A stretch of 64,000 nt of DNA, taken from Actinomadura sp. NBRC 104412 (lineage in GTDB: Bacteria; Actinomycetota; Actinomycetes; Streptosporangiales; Streptosporangiaceae). The number at the start of each line of letters is the position of its first letter. Position 1 is the stretch's first letter. This document shows positions 16,017 through 23,218 of this stretch, one piece after another. A program made the translations under genes and the position numbers. Below the pieces are notes generated by a model, which was given only the letters and a program-made list of their open reading frames with translations, had not been told where the DNA came from and ran no database searches. The stretch is from positions 124,001 through 188,000 of the forward strand of contig NZ_BSTM01000001.1 of NCBI RefSeq assembly GCF_030269515.1. The letters run 5' to 3'.

Positions 16017-16476
16017 GACGGGGAATCCACGGCTCTACAACGTGGAGGAAGTGGCCGAGCTGCTCGGGCTGCATGTGAAGACCGTCCGGGGTTACGTGCG
16101 GGACGGGAGGCTGAAGGCGACGCGGATCGGGAAGCGGTACCGGATCGCCGCCGACGACCTCGCGGCGTTCACCGGGCGTCCCGTGGGAGCCACCGCGCGA
16201 GAGAGCGCGCGCCGCGTCCGGCGGGCGGAGGCCACCGCGATCGTCCAGGTGGACGCGGCGTCCCCGGATCTGGTGCATCGCCTCAGCGTCGTGCTGGGTG
16301 CGGCGGTGACCGCGTCGGCGCGGGACGGCGAACGGCTGCACACCGAGTCGGTGTACGACGAGGAACGGGCCGCGCTGAAGATCATCGTGCTGGGCGGGCC
16401 CCGGCCGGTGGCGGAGGCGCTCCGGCTGCTCAGCGCCATGATCGAAGATCTGCGGGGGAACCGTCATGACCGGTGA
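16015..16476 (+). CDS. Helix-turn-helix (excisionase/BldC-type) DNA-binding protein
   Basis: Protein of 153 residues. Residues 5-55 (LYNVEEVAELLGLHVKTVRG, YVRDGRLKATRIGKRYRI) form the MerR-like winged helix of the excisionase/BldC type (HTH_17). The remaining 100 residues look like a small alpha/beta domain with no recognised family. Start is GTG 16015 after GGAAGGA. It overlaps the DUF4180 gene by 11 nt, so the two are translationally coupled. DUF4180 genes are often next to such regulators, but the shared role is not known. Confidence 0.8.
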   Translation: MTGNPRLYNVEEVAELLGLHVKTVRGYVRDGRLKATRIGKRYRIAADDLAAFTGRPVGATARESARRVRRAEATAIVQVDAASPDLVHRLSVVLGAAVTASARDGERLHTESVYDEERAALKIIVLGGPRPVAEALRLLSAMIEDLRGNRHDR

Positions 16477-16831
16477 GGTGCCCGTCCTCGTCTGCCCCGC
16501 CGAAGGACCCGCCGTCCGGAGCACCCAGGACGCGCTCGACCTGCTCGGCGAGGCGTTCGCGGCGGGGGCCGTCTGGGTGGCGCTCCCCGTCGAGCGGCTC
16601 GATCCGGACTTCTTCCGCCTCCGCACGCGGGTGGCCGGGGAGATCGCGCAGAAGTTCGTCCAGTACAAGGTCGGGCTGGCGATCGTGGGCGACATCTCCG
16701 AGCAGGTGGCGGAGAGCTCCGCGCTCGGCGACCTCGTCCGCGAGAGCAACCGCGGACGGGCCTTGTGGTTCGTCGACGACCTCGCACAGCTCAGGAAGCG
16801 GCTGGGCGGTGGCGATCACGCGCCGTCGTAG
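16466..16831 (+). CDS. DUF4180 domain protein
   Basis: Protein of 121 residues that is entirely a DUF4180 domain. The conserved core is DALDLLGEAFAAGAVWVALP, VERLDPDFFRLRTRVAGEI, QKFVQYKVGLAIVGDIS and LVRESNRGRALWFV. Function unknown. It is coupled to the upstream HTH gene by an 11-nt overlap (ATG 16466 lies inside the preceding gene). Directly downstream the sequence becomes a patchwork of gene remnants. Confidence 0.85.
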   Translation: MTGEVPVLVCPAEGPAVRSTQDALDLLGEAFAAGAVWVALPVERLDPDFFRLRTRVAGEIAQKFVQYKVGLAIVGDISEQVAESSALGDLVRESNRGRALWFVDDLAQLRKRLGGGDHAPS

Positions 16832-16908
16832 ACCCAGTACCGGTCGCCGCGCACGGCCTCCAGCTCGCGCAGGCCCTCCAGGTGGATCTGCCGGACCTGC
16901 TGGCGGGC
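16816..16908 (-). pseudogene. Short C-terminal gene remnant of unknown identity
   Basis: The minus strand reads RQQVRQIHLEGLRELEAVRG, then DRYWVYDGA and a TGA stop at 16816-16818, overlapping the end of the DUF4180 gene. It is coding-like (Leu/Arg/Glu helix, then an aromatic strand), but no start or remaining body exists upstream, where the SGNH fragment begins. I do not recognise the family. Confidence 0.3.
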
Positions 16909-16909
16909 G

Positions 16910-17026
16910 GCGCAGGACCCCGTTCTGCGCTATTTCACCGGCCGCGAACTCTACGGCGAAACCGACTCCGCCGAGCTGCCGCGGCCCGACCGGCTCCACC
17001 CGGACGCCGCCGCGTCACGAGGCCAG
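16910..17026 (+). pseudogene. Remnant of GDSL/SGNH hydrolase C terminus
   Basis: In the frame through 16916, the sequence reads DPVLRYFTGRELYG, then ELPRPDRLHPDAA, which is the conserved end of SGNH/GDSL esterases, where D-x-x-H supplies the catalytic Asp and His. There is no start codon, no upstream catalytic part, and after DAAA the reading breaks from the family. It therefore seems to be an orphan fragment, partly overlapped by the XRE gene on the other strand. Confidence 0.5.
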
Positions 17027-17311
17027 CCGCTCACCCGCGCCGCGGTCCGCGTGCCCGGCCTCGCCGTCCGGCCGGCTGATCTCCGACCACACCGCGTCGA
17101 GGGAGAGGCCGAGGACGGCGGCGATCGCGGCGATGGTCGGAAAGGCGGGGGTGGCCACACGACCGGACTCGATCTTCCGAAGGGTCTCCGGCGAGACGCC
17201 GGCGTCCAGCGCGGTCGCGAGCATCGACCTCTCCCCCCTGGCCCGCCGCAGAAGCGCGCCCAGGCGCCGTCCACGTTCGATCTCTTCCGGGGTGAGCGGC
17301 AACCTGACCAT
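17015..17311 (-). CDS. XRE-family helix-turn-helix regulator
   Basis: Protein of 98 residues. The Cro/CI-type HTH (ALLRRARGERSMLATALDAG, VSPETLRKIESGRVATPAFP, then IAAIAAVLGLSLDAVW) occupies residues 18-80. It is divergent from the methionine aminopeptidase gene, with 87 bp between starts. That gap contains two direct copies of CCGGGATAGT, plausible binding sites for this protein at both promoters. Start is ATG 17311, with no good Shine-Dalgarno, so it may be leaderless. Confidence 0.82.
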   Translation of the reverse strand: MVRLPLTPEEIERGRRLGALLRRARGERSMLATALDAGVSPETLRKIESGRVATPAFPTIAAIAAVLGLSLDAVWSEISRPDGEAGHADRGAGERLAS

Positions 17312-17327
17312 GGGACCGATTCTAATA

Positions 17328-17351
17328 CCGGGATAGTATGGCCGGGATAGT
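17328..17351. repeat. Direct repeat CCGGGATAGT in divergent promoter
   Basis: CCGGGATAGT occurs at 17328-17337 and 17342-17351, 14 bp apart, between the XRE gene and the methionine aminopeptidase gene. The spacing places both copies on nearly the same helix face region. It is likely the operator of the adjacent XRE protein (inference). Confidence 0.5.
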
Positions 17352-17398
17352 TATTGGCTCATAGTGGCTCGTCGTGACGTGTCCGAGGAAGGCGCCGG

Positions 17399-18205
17399 AT
17401 GATCGAGATCCTCACCCCCACCGAAGTGGCCCGAGCGCGGGAGACCGGCGCCCTGGTCGCCGACATCCTGCACACCCTGAAGGACCGGAGCGTGCCCGGG
17501 ACGAACCTCCTGGACATCGACCGGTGGGCCAAGTCCATGATCATCGAGGCCGGGGCGCAGTCCTCCTATGTCGACTACGAGCCGTCCTTCGGCCGCGGGC
17601 CCTTCGGCCACTACATCTGCACGTCGGTCAACGACGCCGTGCTGCACGGCAGGCCCCACGACTACACGCTCGCCGACGGCGACCTGCTGTCGCTCGACCT
17701 CGCCGTCTCCAAGGGCGGAGTCGTCGCCGACTCCGCCATCAGCTTCATCGTGGGCGACTCCAGACCCGAGGAGAGCATCGCGTTGATCGAGGCGACCGAG
17801 CGCGCGCTGAGCGCGGGCATCGCCGCGGCCGGGCCGGGGGCCCGCGTCGGCGACCTCTCCCATGCCATCGGCTCGGTGCTCAGCGAGGCTGGATACCCGG
17901 TCAGCACCGACTTCGGAGGTCACGGCGTCGGATCGACCATGCACCAGGACCCGCACGTCCCGAACGCGGGACGGCCCGGACGCGGATACAGGCTGCGTCC
18001 CGGGCTGCTGCTGGCCTTGGAGCCCTGGGTCATGGCGGACACCGCCGAGCTCGTCACCGACGCCGACGGCTGGACGCTGCGGAGCGCGACGGGCTGCCGC
18101 ACCGCGCACAGCGAGCACACGATCGCCATCACCGACGACGGGGCCGAGATCCTCACCCTGCCGGACCGCCAAAGATCTCACCAAGCCGTGTCGCGGCTTC
18201 GGTAG
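17399..18205 (+). CDS. map: Type I methionine aminopeptidase
   Basis: M24 metallopeptidase of 268 residues that removes the initiator Met from nascent proteins. The metal ligands are visible in family order: Asp pair in LSLDLAVSKGGVVADSA, His in GHGVGSTMH, Glu in LALEPWV and Glu in SEHTIAI. The N-terminal extension for an SH3-binding motif is absent. It has AAGGCGCCGG before ATG 17399. As it pairs with an XRE regulator rather than the adk-map-infA ribosomal cluster, it is probably a second, regulated copy. Confidence 0.92.
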   Translation: MIEILTPTEVARARETGALVADILHTLKDRSVPGTNLLDIDRWAKSMIIEAGAQSSYVDYEPSFGRGPFGHYICTSVNDAVLHGRPHDYTLADGDLLSLDLAVSKGGVVADSAISFIVGDSRPEESIALIEATERALSAGIAAAGPGARVGDLSHAIGSVLSEAGYPVSTDFGGHGVGSTMHQDPHVPNAGRPGRGYRLRPGLLLALEPWVMADTAELVTDADGWTLRSATGCRTAHSEHTIAITDDGAEILTLPDRQRSHQAVSRLR

Positions 18206-18254
18206 GCCCGATCGCGCCACGTTAGCCGCCCGGGGCTCCGGGGACAGACCCACC

Positions 18255-19010
18255 ATGAAGATCGTGATCATTGGTGGCAGCGGCCTGATCGGCTCCAAGC
18301 TCGTCGACCGGCTCGCCGAACGGGGCCACGAGGCGGTGCCGGCGTCGCCGAGCACCGGCGTCGACACCCTCACCGGCCGGGGACTCCCCGAGGTCATGGA
18401 CGGCGCGTCCGTGGTGGTCGACGTGTCGAACGCCCCGTCCTTCGAGGCCGCCGCGGTCATGGAGTTCTTCCGGACCTCCACCCGGAACCTGCTGGAGGCC
18501 GAGGAGGCGGCGGGCGTCGGCCACCACGTCGCGCTGTCGGTGGTGGGGACCGGGCGGCGCCCCGACAACGACTACTTCCGGGCGAAGAAGGCGCAGGAAC
18601 AGCTGATCGAGGACGGGCCGATCCCGTACTCGATCGTGCACGCCACCCAGTTCTTCGAGTTCACCGGCAGCATCGCCGACGTCGCCTCGCAGGACGGCAC
18701 GGTGCGGATACCGCCCGTGCAATACCAGCCCATCGCGGCCGCCGACGTCGCCCAGCGGCTCGCCGAGGTGGCGGTGGGCCCGCCGCTGAACGGCAGGATC
18801 GAGATCGCCGGGCCCGAGCGGTTCCGGATGGACGAGTTCTTCCGGCACGCCCTGGCCGACCGGAACGACCGCCGCGAGGTGGTCGCCGACCCGCACGCGC
18901 CCTACTTCGGCTCGGAAGTGGGCGAACGGGACCTCGTACCCGTGGAGGGCGCGCTCACCGGCTCCATCAGGTACGACGACTGGCCGGGCCGCACCGGGAC
19001 GGGCGGCTGA
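18255..19010 (+). CDS. NAD(P)-binding atypical SDR / NmrA-like protein
   Basis: Protein of 251 residues with the Rossmann motif IGGSGLIGSKLVDRL at the N terminus and NmrA/atypical-SDR features (VVVDVSNAP, HHVALSVVGTGR, YFRAKKAQE, PYSIVHATQFFEF). Such proteins are NAD(P)H-dependent epimerase/reductases or redox sensors without the classical YxxxK pair; here YFRAKKAQE is the equivalent region. The substrate is unknown. Start is ATG 18255, 49 bp after the aminopeptidase gene; the two could be cotranscribed. Confidence 0.82.
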   Translation: MKIVIIGGSGLIGSKLVDRLAERGHEAVPASPSTGVDTLTGRGLPEVMDGASVVVDVSNAPSFEAAAVMEFFRTSTRNLLEAEEAAGVGHHVALSVVGTGRRPDNDYFRAKKAQEQLIEDGPIPYSIVHATQFFEFTGSIADVASQDGTVRIPPVQYQPIAAADVAQRLAEVAVGPPLNGRIEIAGPERFRMDEFFRHALADRNDRREVVADPHAPYFGSEVGERDLVPVEGALTGSIRYDDWPGRTGTGG

Positions 19011-19023
19011 GGATCTCCGGCGG

Positions 19024-20586
19024 CTAGGGGATCTCCACCCTGAAGGCGTCGAAGTCGGCGGTCGCCTGGGGCACGTCCCGCGCGTACGCGACGACGCCCA
19101 CGGCACCCGGCCCCAGTGGCGCGGAGGTGTCGGTGACCGTGGCCACGTGCCTGCCGTTGACGGTGAGGCTGAGGCGGACGCCGCCGCCCTCACTCCGGCA
19201 GCGGGCGCCGACGATAGTGACGGCGGTGGGAGCGAAGGCGCGGCGGAACGCCCACAGCTCAGTGCCCTGACCGGTCGCGTCCCTTTTCACGATGGCCGCC
19301 CGCCCCGTGTCCGTCGCGTAGAACTCGTACTTCGCGAGCGGCCGGTAGGCCGGCGTGCCACGGCACCAGACGCCGTACGCGCCCGTCCCGGCGACCTTCG
19401 CGGTCACGAGGAGGTCGGCATGGCGGGAGGTGTCGACATTGGCCGACGCGGGGATGCCGCCCTGGTCCGGCCGGCGCGACGGGTTGCTCACCGTCAGGCG
19501 GTAGCGTCCACCGGCCAGTTCGGCCGACGCGTCGACCGGCTGGGTGTACCGCCCCTCGGGCCACCAGTACCGGCCGCTGAAATCGTCGTCCCGTACGAGC
19601 CGGTCACCGGAGGACGGCATCAGCATGACGGTGGCGGCGACGGCGGCCACCGCCGCCGCTCCCAGAGCGGTCAGAACGGCCACCACACGGCCACGCCGAC
19701 GACGACGCGGTTCCGGCCGCAACTTCGGCTCGGGTCCCGGTCCGGTCGGCGCCTCGTGCGGCTGAACGGCCCGTGCGAGATCGGGCACGGGGATGTGCCG
19801 GGTGAGCCGGAGGCCCGAGCCGGTCATCGCCTCCAGGAGCTCGGGCACCGTGGGACGCTCGTCCGGGTCCGCTGACAGGGCGCGCCGGACGAGAGGGGAG
19901 AGCCTCGCGTCCAGGCCGTCGAGCGCGGGCGGGGCGTCCAGGTTCCGGAACCGGTCCGCGTCGCGGCGCCCCGAGCCGAACGGCCAGCGTCCCGTGCCCG
20001 CGTACGCGACGACACAGCCCCAGGAGTAGACGTCCGAGGCCGGGGTCGCCCGCCGGCCCAGGTAGCGCTCCGGCGCGATGACGGTGGGCGTGCCGAACAC
20101 GACCGGCCCCGTCCGGCCCTCGGTGTCCTCGATCTGCGCGATGCCGAAGTCGATGACCTTCGGGCCGTACGGCGACAGGATGATGTTGCCCGGCTTCAGG
20201 TCGCGGTGGACGATGCCGGCGTTGTGGATCGCGCCGAGCGCCACGGCGGTCCCGACCGCGACCGACTCCAGGCTGCCGCCCTCCAGGACGCCGTCCGCGG
20301 CGAGCACCGCCGCCAGCGTCCTGCCCTCGATGTACTCGGTGACCAGGTAGGACGGCTCGCCGAACGAGGCGTCCAGCACCGCGGCCGTGCAGAACCGCGC
20401 CACCCGCCGCGCCGCCTCGGCCTCGTCCCGGAACCGGGCCCGGAACTCCGGCAGCGCGCTCCACTGCGGGTGCATGACCTTCAGCGCGACCCGCCTGCCG
20501 CCGGGGTCGCGGGCGAGATGGACCACGCCCATGCCGCCGCTTCCCAGCACCCGTTCCAGCCGGTACGGCCCGATGTGCTCAGCCAC
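19024..20586 (-). CDS. Transmembrane Ser/Thr protein kinase with extracellular concanavalin-like domain
   Basis: Hanks-type kinase of 520 residues. The kinase domain (1-270) has the Gly loop LGSGGMGVVHLA, VALKVM (Lys), the catalytic loop HRDLKPGNI, DFGIAQ and the APERYLG segment. After a Pro/Arg-rich juxtamembrane part comes one membrane helix (VVAVLTALGAAAVAAVAATV, about residues 305-325). The extracellular part of about 190 residues contains GRYWWPEGRYT, VWCRGTPAYR, YEFYATD and VNGRHVATVTD, a beta-sandwich of the LamG/glucanase type. It is likely a sensor kinase for a surface ligand. Its start overlaps the upstream lipoprotein gene by 8 nt, indicating coupled translation. Confidence 0.9.
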   Translation of the reverse strand: MAEHIGPYRLERVLGSGGMGVVHLARDPGGRRVALKVMHPQWSALPEFRARFRDEAEAARRVARFCTAAVLDASFGEPSYLVTEYIEGRTLAAVLAADGVLEGGSLESVAVGTAVALGAIHNAGIVHRDLKPGNIILSPYGPKVIDFGIAQIEDTEGRTGPVVFGTPTVIAPERYLGRRATPASDVYSWGCVVAYAGTGRWPFGSGRRDADRFRNLDAPPALDGLDARLSPLVRRALSADPDERPTVPELLEAMTGSGLRLTRHIPVPDLARAVQPHEAPTGPGPEPKLRPEPRRRRRGRVVAVLTALGAAAVAAVAATVMLMPSSGDRLVRDDDFSGRYWWPEGRYTQPVDASAELAGGRYRLTVSNPSRRPDQGGIPASANVDTSRHADLLVTAKVAGTGAYGVWCRGTPAYRPLAKYEFYATDTGRAAIVKRDATGQGTELWAFRRAFAPTAVTIVGARCRSEGGGVRLSLTVNGRHVATVTDTSAPLGPGAVGVVAYARDVPQATADFDAFRVEIP

Positions 20587-21145
20587 CGGAGGACAACTGC
20601 TCGTCGCCCGCCTTGAGCGCTAGCCGTTCGCCCGCGACCGTCACCGTGTCCTTCCCGGGGTCGATGCGCGGCGCGGGCTGGTTGACGCCGTCGAGCGTCA
20701 CGGCCCCGACCTGGTCGCCGTTCGGCAGGACCACCCAGCCGCCGACCAGGTTCCGGTTCGGCGACTGCGCCCGGTACAGCCCGGCGGGCTTGTCGACCGG
20801 GGCGGCCTTGAACGACCGCAGCCTGCCCCCGATCCAGAACGTGCCGACGCCCTGCTGGGTGTTGAAGAAGCCGACCCGCTTATTGCCCCCTGCCTTCAGC
20901 GTCACCATGCCGTCCTTGGCCGCCGAGCCTTCGAGCCACACCTCGTCCGCGTTGTCGCACACGAACATGCGGACCCGCTCGCCCAGCACCGCGATCGCGA
21001 GGTAGTTCCCGGTCTCCTCGACGACCCCCGCGAAACCCGTGAACCGCTCGGTGCCGCCTCCGTCCCGCCGCGGCTGCGGATCGGCGGCGCAGCCGGCACC
21101 CAGAAGCGCCGTCAGTGCCGCGCCGACCAGCAATGAGCGTCGCAT
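20579..21145 (-). CDS. Probable lipoprotein coupled to Ser/Thr kinase
   Basis: Protein of 188 residues with a lipoprotein signal (MRRSLLVGAALTALLGAGC, lipobox LGAGC, Cys19). The mature part is mostly beta, with VVEETGNYLAIAVLGERVRM, FVCDNADEVWLEG and an RSFKAAPVDKPAGLYRA segment. No named family is recognised. The gene precedes and overlaps the transmembrane kinase gene by 8 nt, so the lipoprotein may be an accessory or ligand for the kinase's extracellular domain (inference). Confidence 0.8.
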   Translation of the reverse strand: MRRSLLVGAALTALLGAGCAADPQPRRDGGGTERFTGFAGVVEETGNYLAIAVLGERVRMFVCDNADEVWLEGSAAKDGMVTLKAGGNKRVGFFNTQQGVGTFWIGGRLRSFKAAPVDKPAGLYRAQSPNRNLVGGWVVLPNGDQVGAVTLDGVNQPAPRIDPGKDTVTVAGERLALKAGDEQLSSGG

Positions 21146-21276
21146 AACACTCCCCCCGTAACGTGCCCGCCCACCGCTCGGGCGTGGCGGTCACGAGAGA
21201 AGATGCGGGGTGCCGCGACCGGGTTGTGCCCACAATCGGCCACGTTCCGTGGAGAACCAAACGGCCGCGCGGCGCC

Positions 21277-21690
21277 TCAGCGCTTCTCCTGGATGCGGAT
21301 CAGGTTGCCCGCGGGGTCGCGGACGGCGCAGTCACGGACGCCGTAGGGCTGCTCGACCGGCTCCTGGACGATCTCGGCTCCCCCGGCCTCGATCCGTTCG
21401 AAGGTGCCGTCGAGGTCGGTGGTGGCCAGGTTGACACCGGCGTAGGTGCCCTTGGCCATCATCTCGGCGATGACGCGCTGCTCGTCCTCGGTGATGCCGC
21501 CGCCCGGGGGCGCCGGCGGCTGGAGCACGATGGCCGTGTCGGGCTGGCCCGGCGGTCCGACCGTGATCCAGCGGTAGCCGTCGTAGCCGACGTCGGCGCG
21601 CACCTCGAAGCCGAGGGTGTCGCGGTAGAAGGCCAGGGAGGCGTCCGGGTCGTCGTGCGGGAGGAAGCTGGAGTGGATCGTGATGTCCAT
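21277..21690 (-). CDS. VOC (glyoxalase/bleomycin-resistance fold) family protein
   Basis: Protein of 137 residues with one vicinal-oxygen-chelate domain: PDASLAFYRDTLGFEVR, then RWITVGPPGQ, VNLATTDLDGTFERIEAGGA and the closing CAVRDPAGNLIRIQEKR. The ATG at 21690 follows the stop of the AraC gene by 5 bp, so both form an operon. Similar AraC/VOC pairs are common in actinobacteria, but the substrate is not known. Confidence 0.88.
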   Translation of the reverse strand: MDITIHSSFLPHDDPDASLAFYRDTLGFEVRADVGYDGYRWITVGPPGQPDTAIVLQPPAPPGGGITEDEQRVIAEMMAKGTYAGVNLATTDLDGTFERIEAGGAEIVQEPVEQPYGVRDCAVRDPAGNLIRIQEKR

Positions 21691-21695
21691 GGCGG

Positions 21696-22145
21696 TCACG
21701 CTAGCCGCGGCCGCACCACCGGGGCTTCTCGATTCCTGACCGGCCGGGTCACCTGCTTCGCCACGCAGGAGGGCATCCCCTTCGTCGCGCCCGCCGCCCG
21801 GCGCCGGTAGACGCTGGGCGGGACGCCGACCAGCTCGGTGAAGCGGGTGCTGAACGTGCCGAGGGAAGAACAGCCGACCTCGAAGCAGACCTCGGTGACG
21901 CTGAGGTCGCCGCGGCGCAGCAGCGCCATCGCCCGCTCGATGCGCCGCGTCATCAGGTAGCCGTAGGGCGACTCCCCGTAGGCGCGGCGGAACTCGCGGC
22001 TGAGGTGCCCGGCCGACATGTGCACCCCGCGGGCGAGCGCCTCGACGTCCAGCGGCTGCGCGTACTCCCGGTCGATCCGGTCGCGGACGCGGCGCAGCCG
22101 CGCGAGGTCGCGCAGCCGCCGGGACGAAACGGGATCGCTGGACAC
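21696..22145 (-). CDS. AraC-family HTH regulator (DNA-binding domain only)
   Basis: Protein of 149 residues. The double HTH of AraC proteins fills residues 25-120: LDVEALARGVHMSAGHLSRE, FRRAYGESPYGYLMTRRIER and DLSVTEVCFEVGCSSLGTFS, then the FTELVGVPPSVYRRR signature. There is no separate ligand domain. GTG 22145 begins it, and its stop lies 5 bp before the VOC gene, which it probably controls. Confidence 0.9.
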   Translation of the reverse strand: MSSDPVSSRRLRDLARLRRVRDRIDREYAQPLDVEALARGVHMSAGHLSREFRRAYGESPYGYLMTRRIERAMALLRRGDLSVTEVCFEVGCSSLGTFSTRFTELVGVPPSVYRRRAAGATKGMPSCVAKQVTRPVRNREAPVVRPRLA

Positions 22146-22210
22146 CGGCCCATCGTAACAACGCGCTCAACCTGCGCTGACACGCCTCCGGTAGGCCGGG
22201 CGGCCCGGTG

Positions 22211-22624
22211 TCAGGCGGGGTCCGGAGGCTCGTAGCAGTCATAGTTGCGCTGTTCGACGATCTTGCCGTCACGGACGCGGAGGAAGGTCGCGATGTGGGC
22301 GCGGAGCGTGTGCCCGGCGGGCAGCGCGCCGTACGGCACGGCGAGGGTGCCCTCCCAGAGGACCTCAAGGGCCACCTGATCGCCGGCGGCGACCGCGTTG
22401 AGCACCTCGAAGCGCTGGCGGGCGAGGGCTTCGCGTCCACGGCGGCCCGCCTCCCGCATGGCGGCCAGGTCGCGTTCGGCGCCGTGAGGGAAGAGGGCGT
22501 TGGGCATCTCGCGGTGGACGACATCGGCGGCGAGGAACTCGGCCAGCTCGTCATCGCTGGGCCCCGCCGACACGGCCTCGTGGTAACGCCGGGCCAGGGT
22601 GATGTTGGGATGTTCCCGCGTCAT
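22211..22624 (-). CDS. SnoaL-like (NTF2-fold) protein
   Basis: Protein of 137 residues with the NTF2-like fold seen in SnoaL cyclases and limonene-epoxide-hydrolase-like proteins: ITLARRYHEAVSAGPSDDEL, DVVHREMPNALFPHG, and RDGKIVEQRNYDCYEPP. The role is unknown. ATG 22624 is only 5 bp from the large palindrome at 22629-22656, with no space for a Shine-Dalgarno, suggesting leaderless translation and direct repression by the divergent MarR protein. Confidence 0.82.
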   Translation of the reverse strand: MTREHPNITLARRYHEAVSAGPSDDELAEFLAADVVHREMPNALFPHGAERDLAAMREAGRRGREALARQRFEVLNAVAAGDQVALEVLWEGTLAVPYGALPAGHTLRAHIATFLRVRDGKIVEQRNYDCYEPPDPA

Positions 22625-22628
22625 ATCC

Positions 22629-22656
22629 ACAACCATAGTTGCACAACTATGGTTGT
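22629..22656. promoter_or_regulatory. 28-bp perfect palindrome, MarR operator
   Basis: ACAACCATAGTTG (22629-22641), a CA centre and CAACTATGGTTGT (22644-22656) form a perfect inverted repeat with 13-bp arms. It lies between the divergent SnoaL-like and MarR genes and next to both start codons. It is almost surely the site of the MarR protein. Confidence 0.8.
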
Positions 22657-22666
22657 GCAATGCACC

Positions 22667-23152
22667 ATGGCCGGCATGCCCGTCGACCCGCGGCACCTCG
22701 ACCTCGGCAGCCTCGCGCTGTTCGTGGGCCAGGCGGCGGCGGCGCGCGTCCAGGCGGACCTGGACGCCGCCGGCCTCACCGGCCTCCGCTTCGCGCACGG
22801 CTACCTGTTCCAGCACCTGATCGAGGAGGAGCCGACCGTCGGGGAGCTGGCCGAACGGATGCGGCTCACCCAGCAGGCCGTCTCCAAGACCGTCGCCGAG
22901 CTGGAGGGTCTCGGTTATCTGGAGCGCGTGGCCGACGCCCGCGACGGCCGGATCCGCCGGGTTCGCCTGACCCGCAGGGGCGAGGAGGCGGACGCCGCCG
23001 CGCGCCGCTTCCGCGCCGGCCTGGACGACCTGGCCCGCGCCCGCCTCGGTGACGACCGCGTCGAGGTGACCCGGGCCGTCCTGATCGACCTGCTGGACGC
23101 GCTCGGCGGCACCGAGCCGATCCGGCTCCGCCGCGTCCGGCCCCCGCGCTGA
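22667..23152 (+). CDS. MarR-family regulator
   Basis: Protein of about 161 residues with the MarR winged helix: EEEPTVGELAERMRLTQQAV, SKTVAELEGLGYLERVADAR and the wing DGRIRRVRLTRRGEE. N- and C-terminal helices form the dimer region. The start is uncertain: ATG 22649 lies inside the palindrome, so ATG 22667 or 22676 is more likely, without a ribosome-binding site (leaderless). Divergent from the SnoaL-like gene, which it probably represses together with itself. Confidence 0.88.
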   Translation: MAGMPVDPRHLDLGSLALFVGQAAAARVQADLDAAGLTGLRFAHGYLFQHLIEEEPTVGELAERMRLTQQAVSKTVAELEGLGYLERVADARDGRIRRVRLTRRGEEADAAARRFRAGLDDLARARLGDDRVEVTRAVLIDLLDALGGTEPIRLRRVRPPR

Positions 23153-23171
23153 CCCCGTGACTAGACTGACC

Positions 23172-23183
23172 GGACAAGTGTCC
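23172..23183. promoter_or_regulatory. Palindrome GGACA-N2-TGTCC upstream of dehydrogenase
   Basis: GGACAAGTGTCC lies 36 bp before ATG 23219, just after a TAGACT hexamer at 23162-23167. The same core, GGACA-TG-TGTCC, is found at 34485-34498 over the start of the tetR gene in the CYP51 operon. Confidence 0.5.
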
Positions 23184-23218
23184 ATCCTGCGGACGGCTGG
23201 CACAGGGAGGGGACGCGG

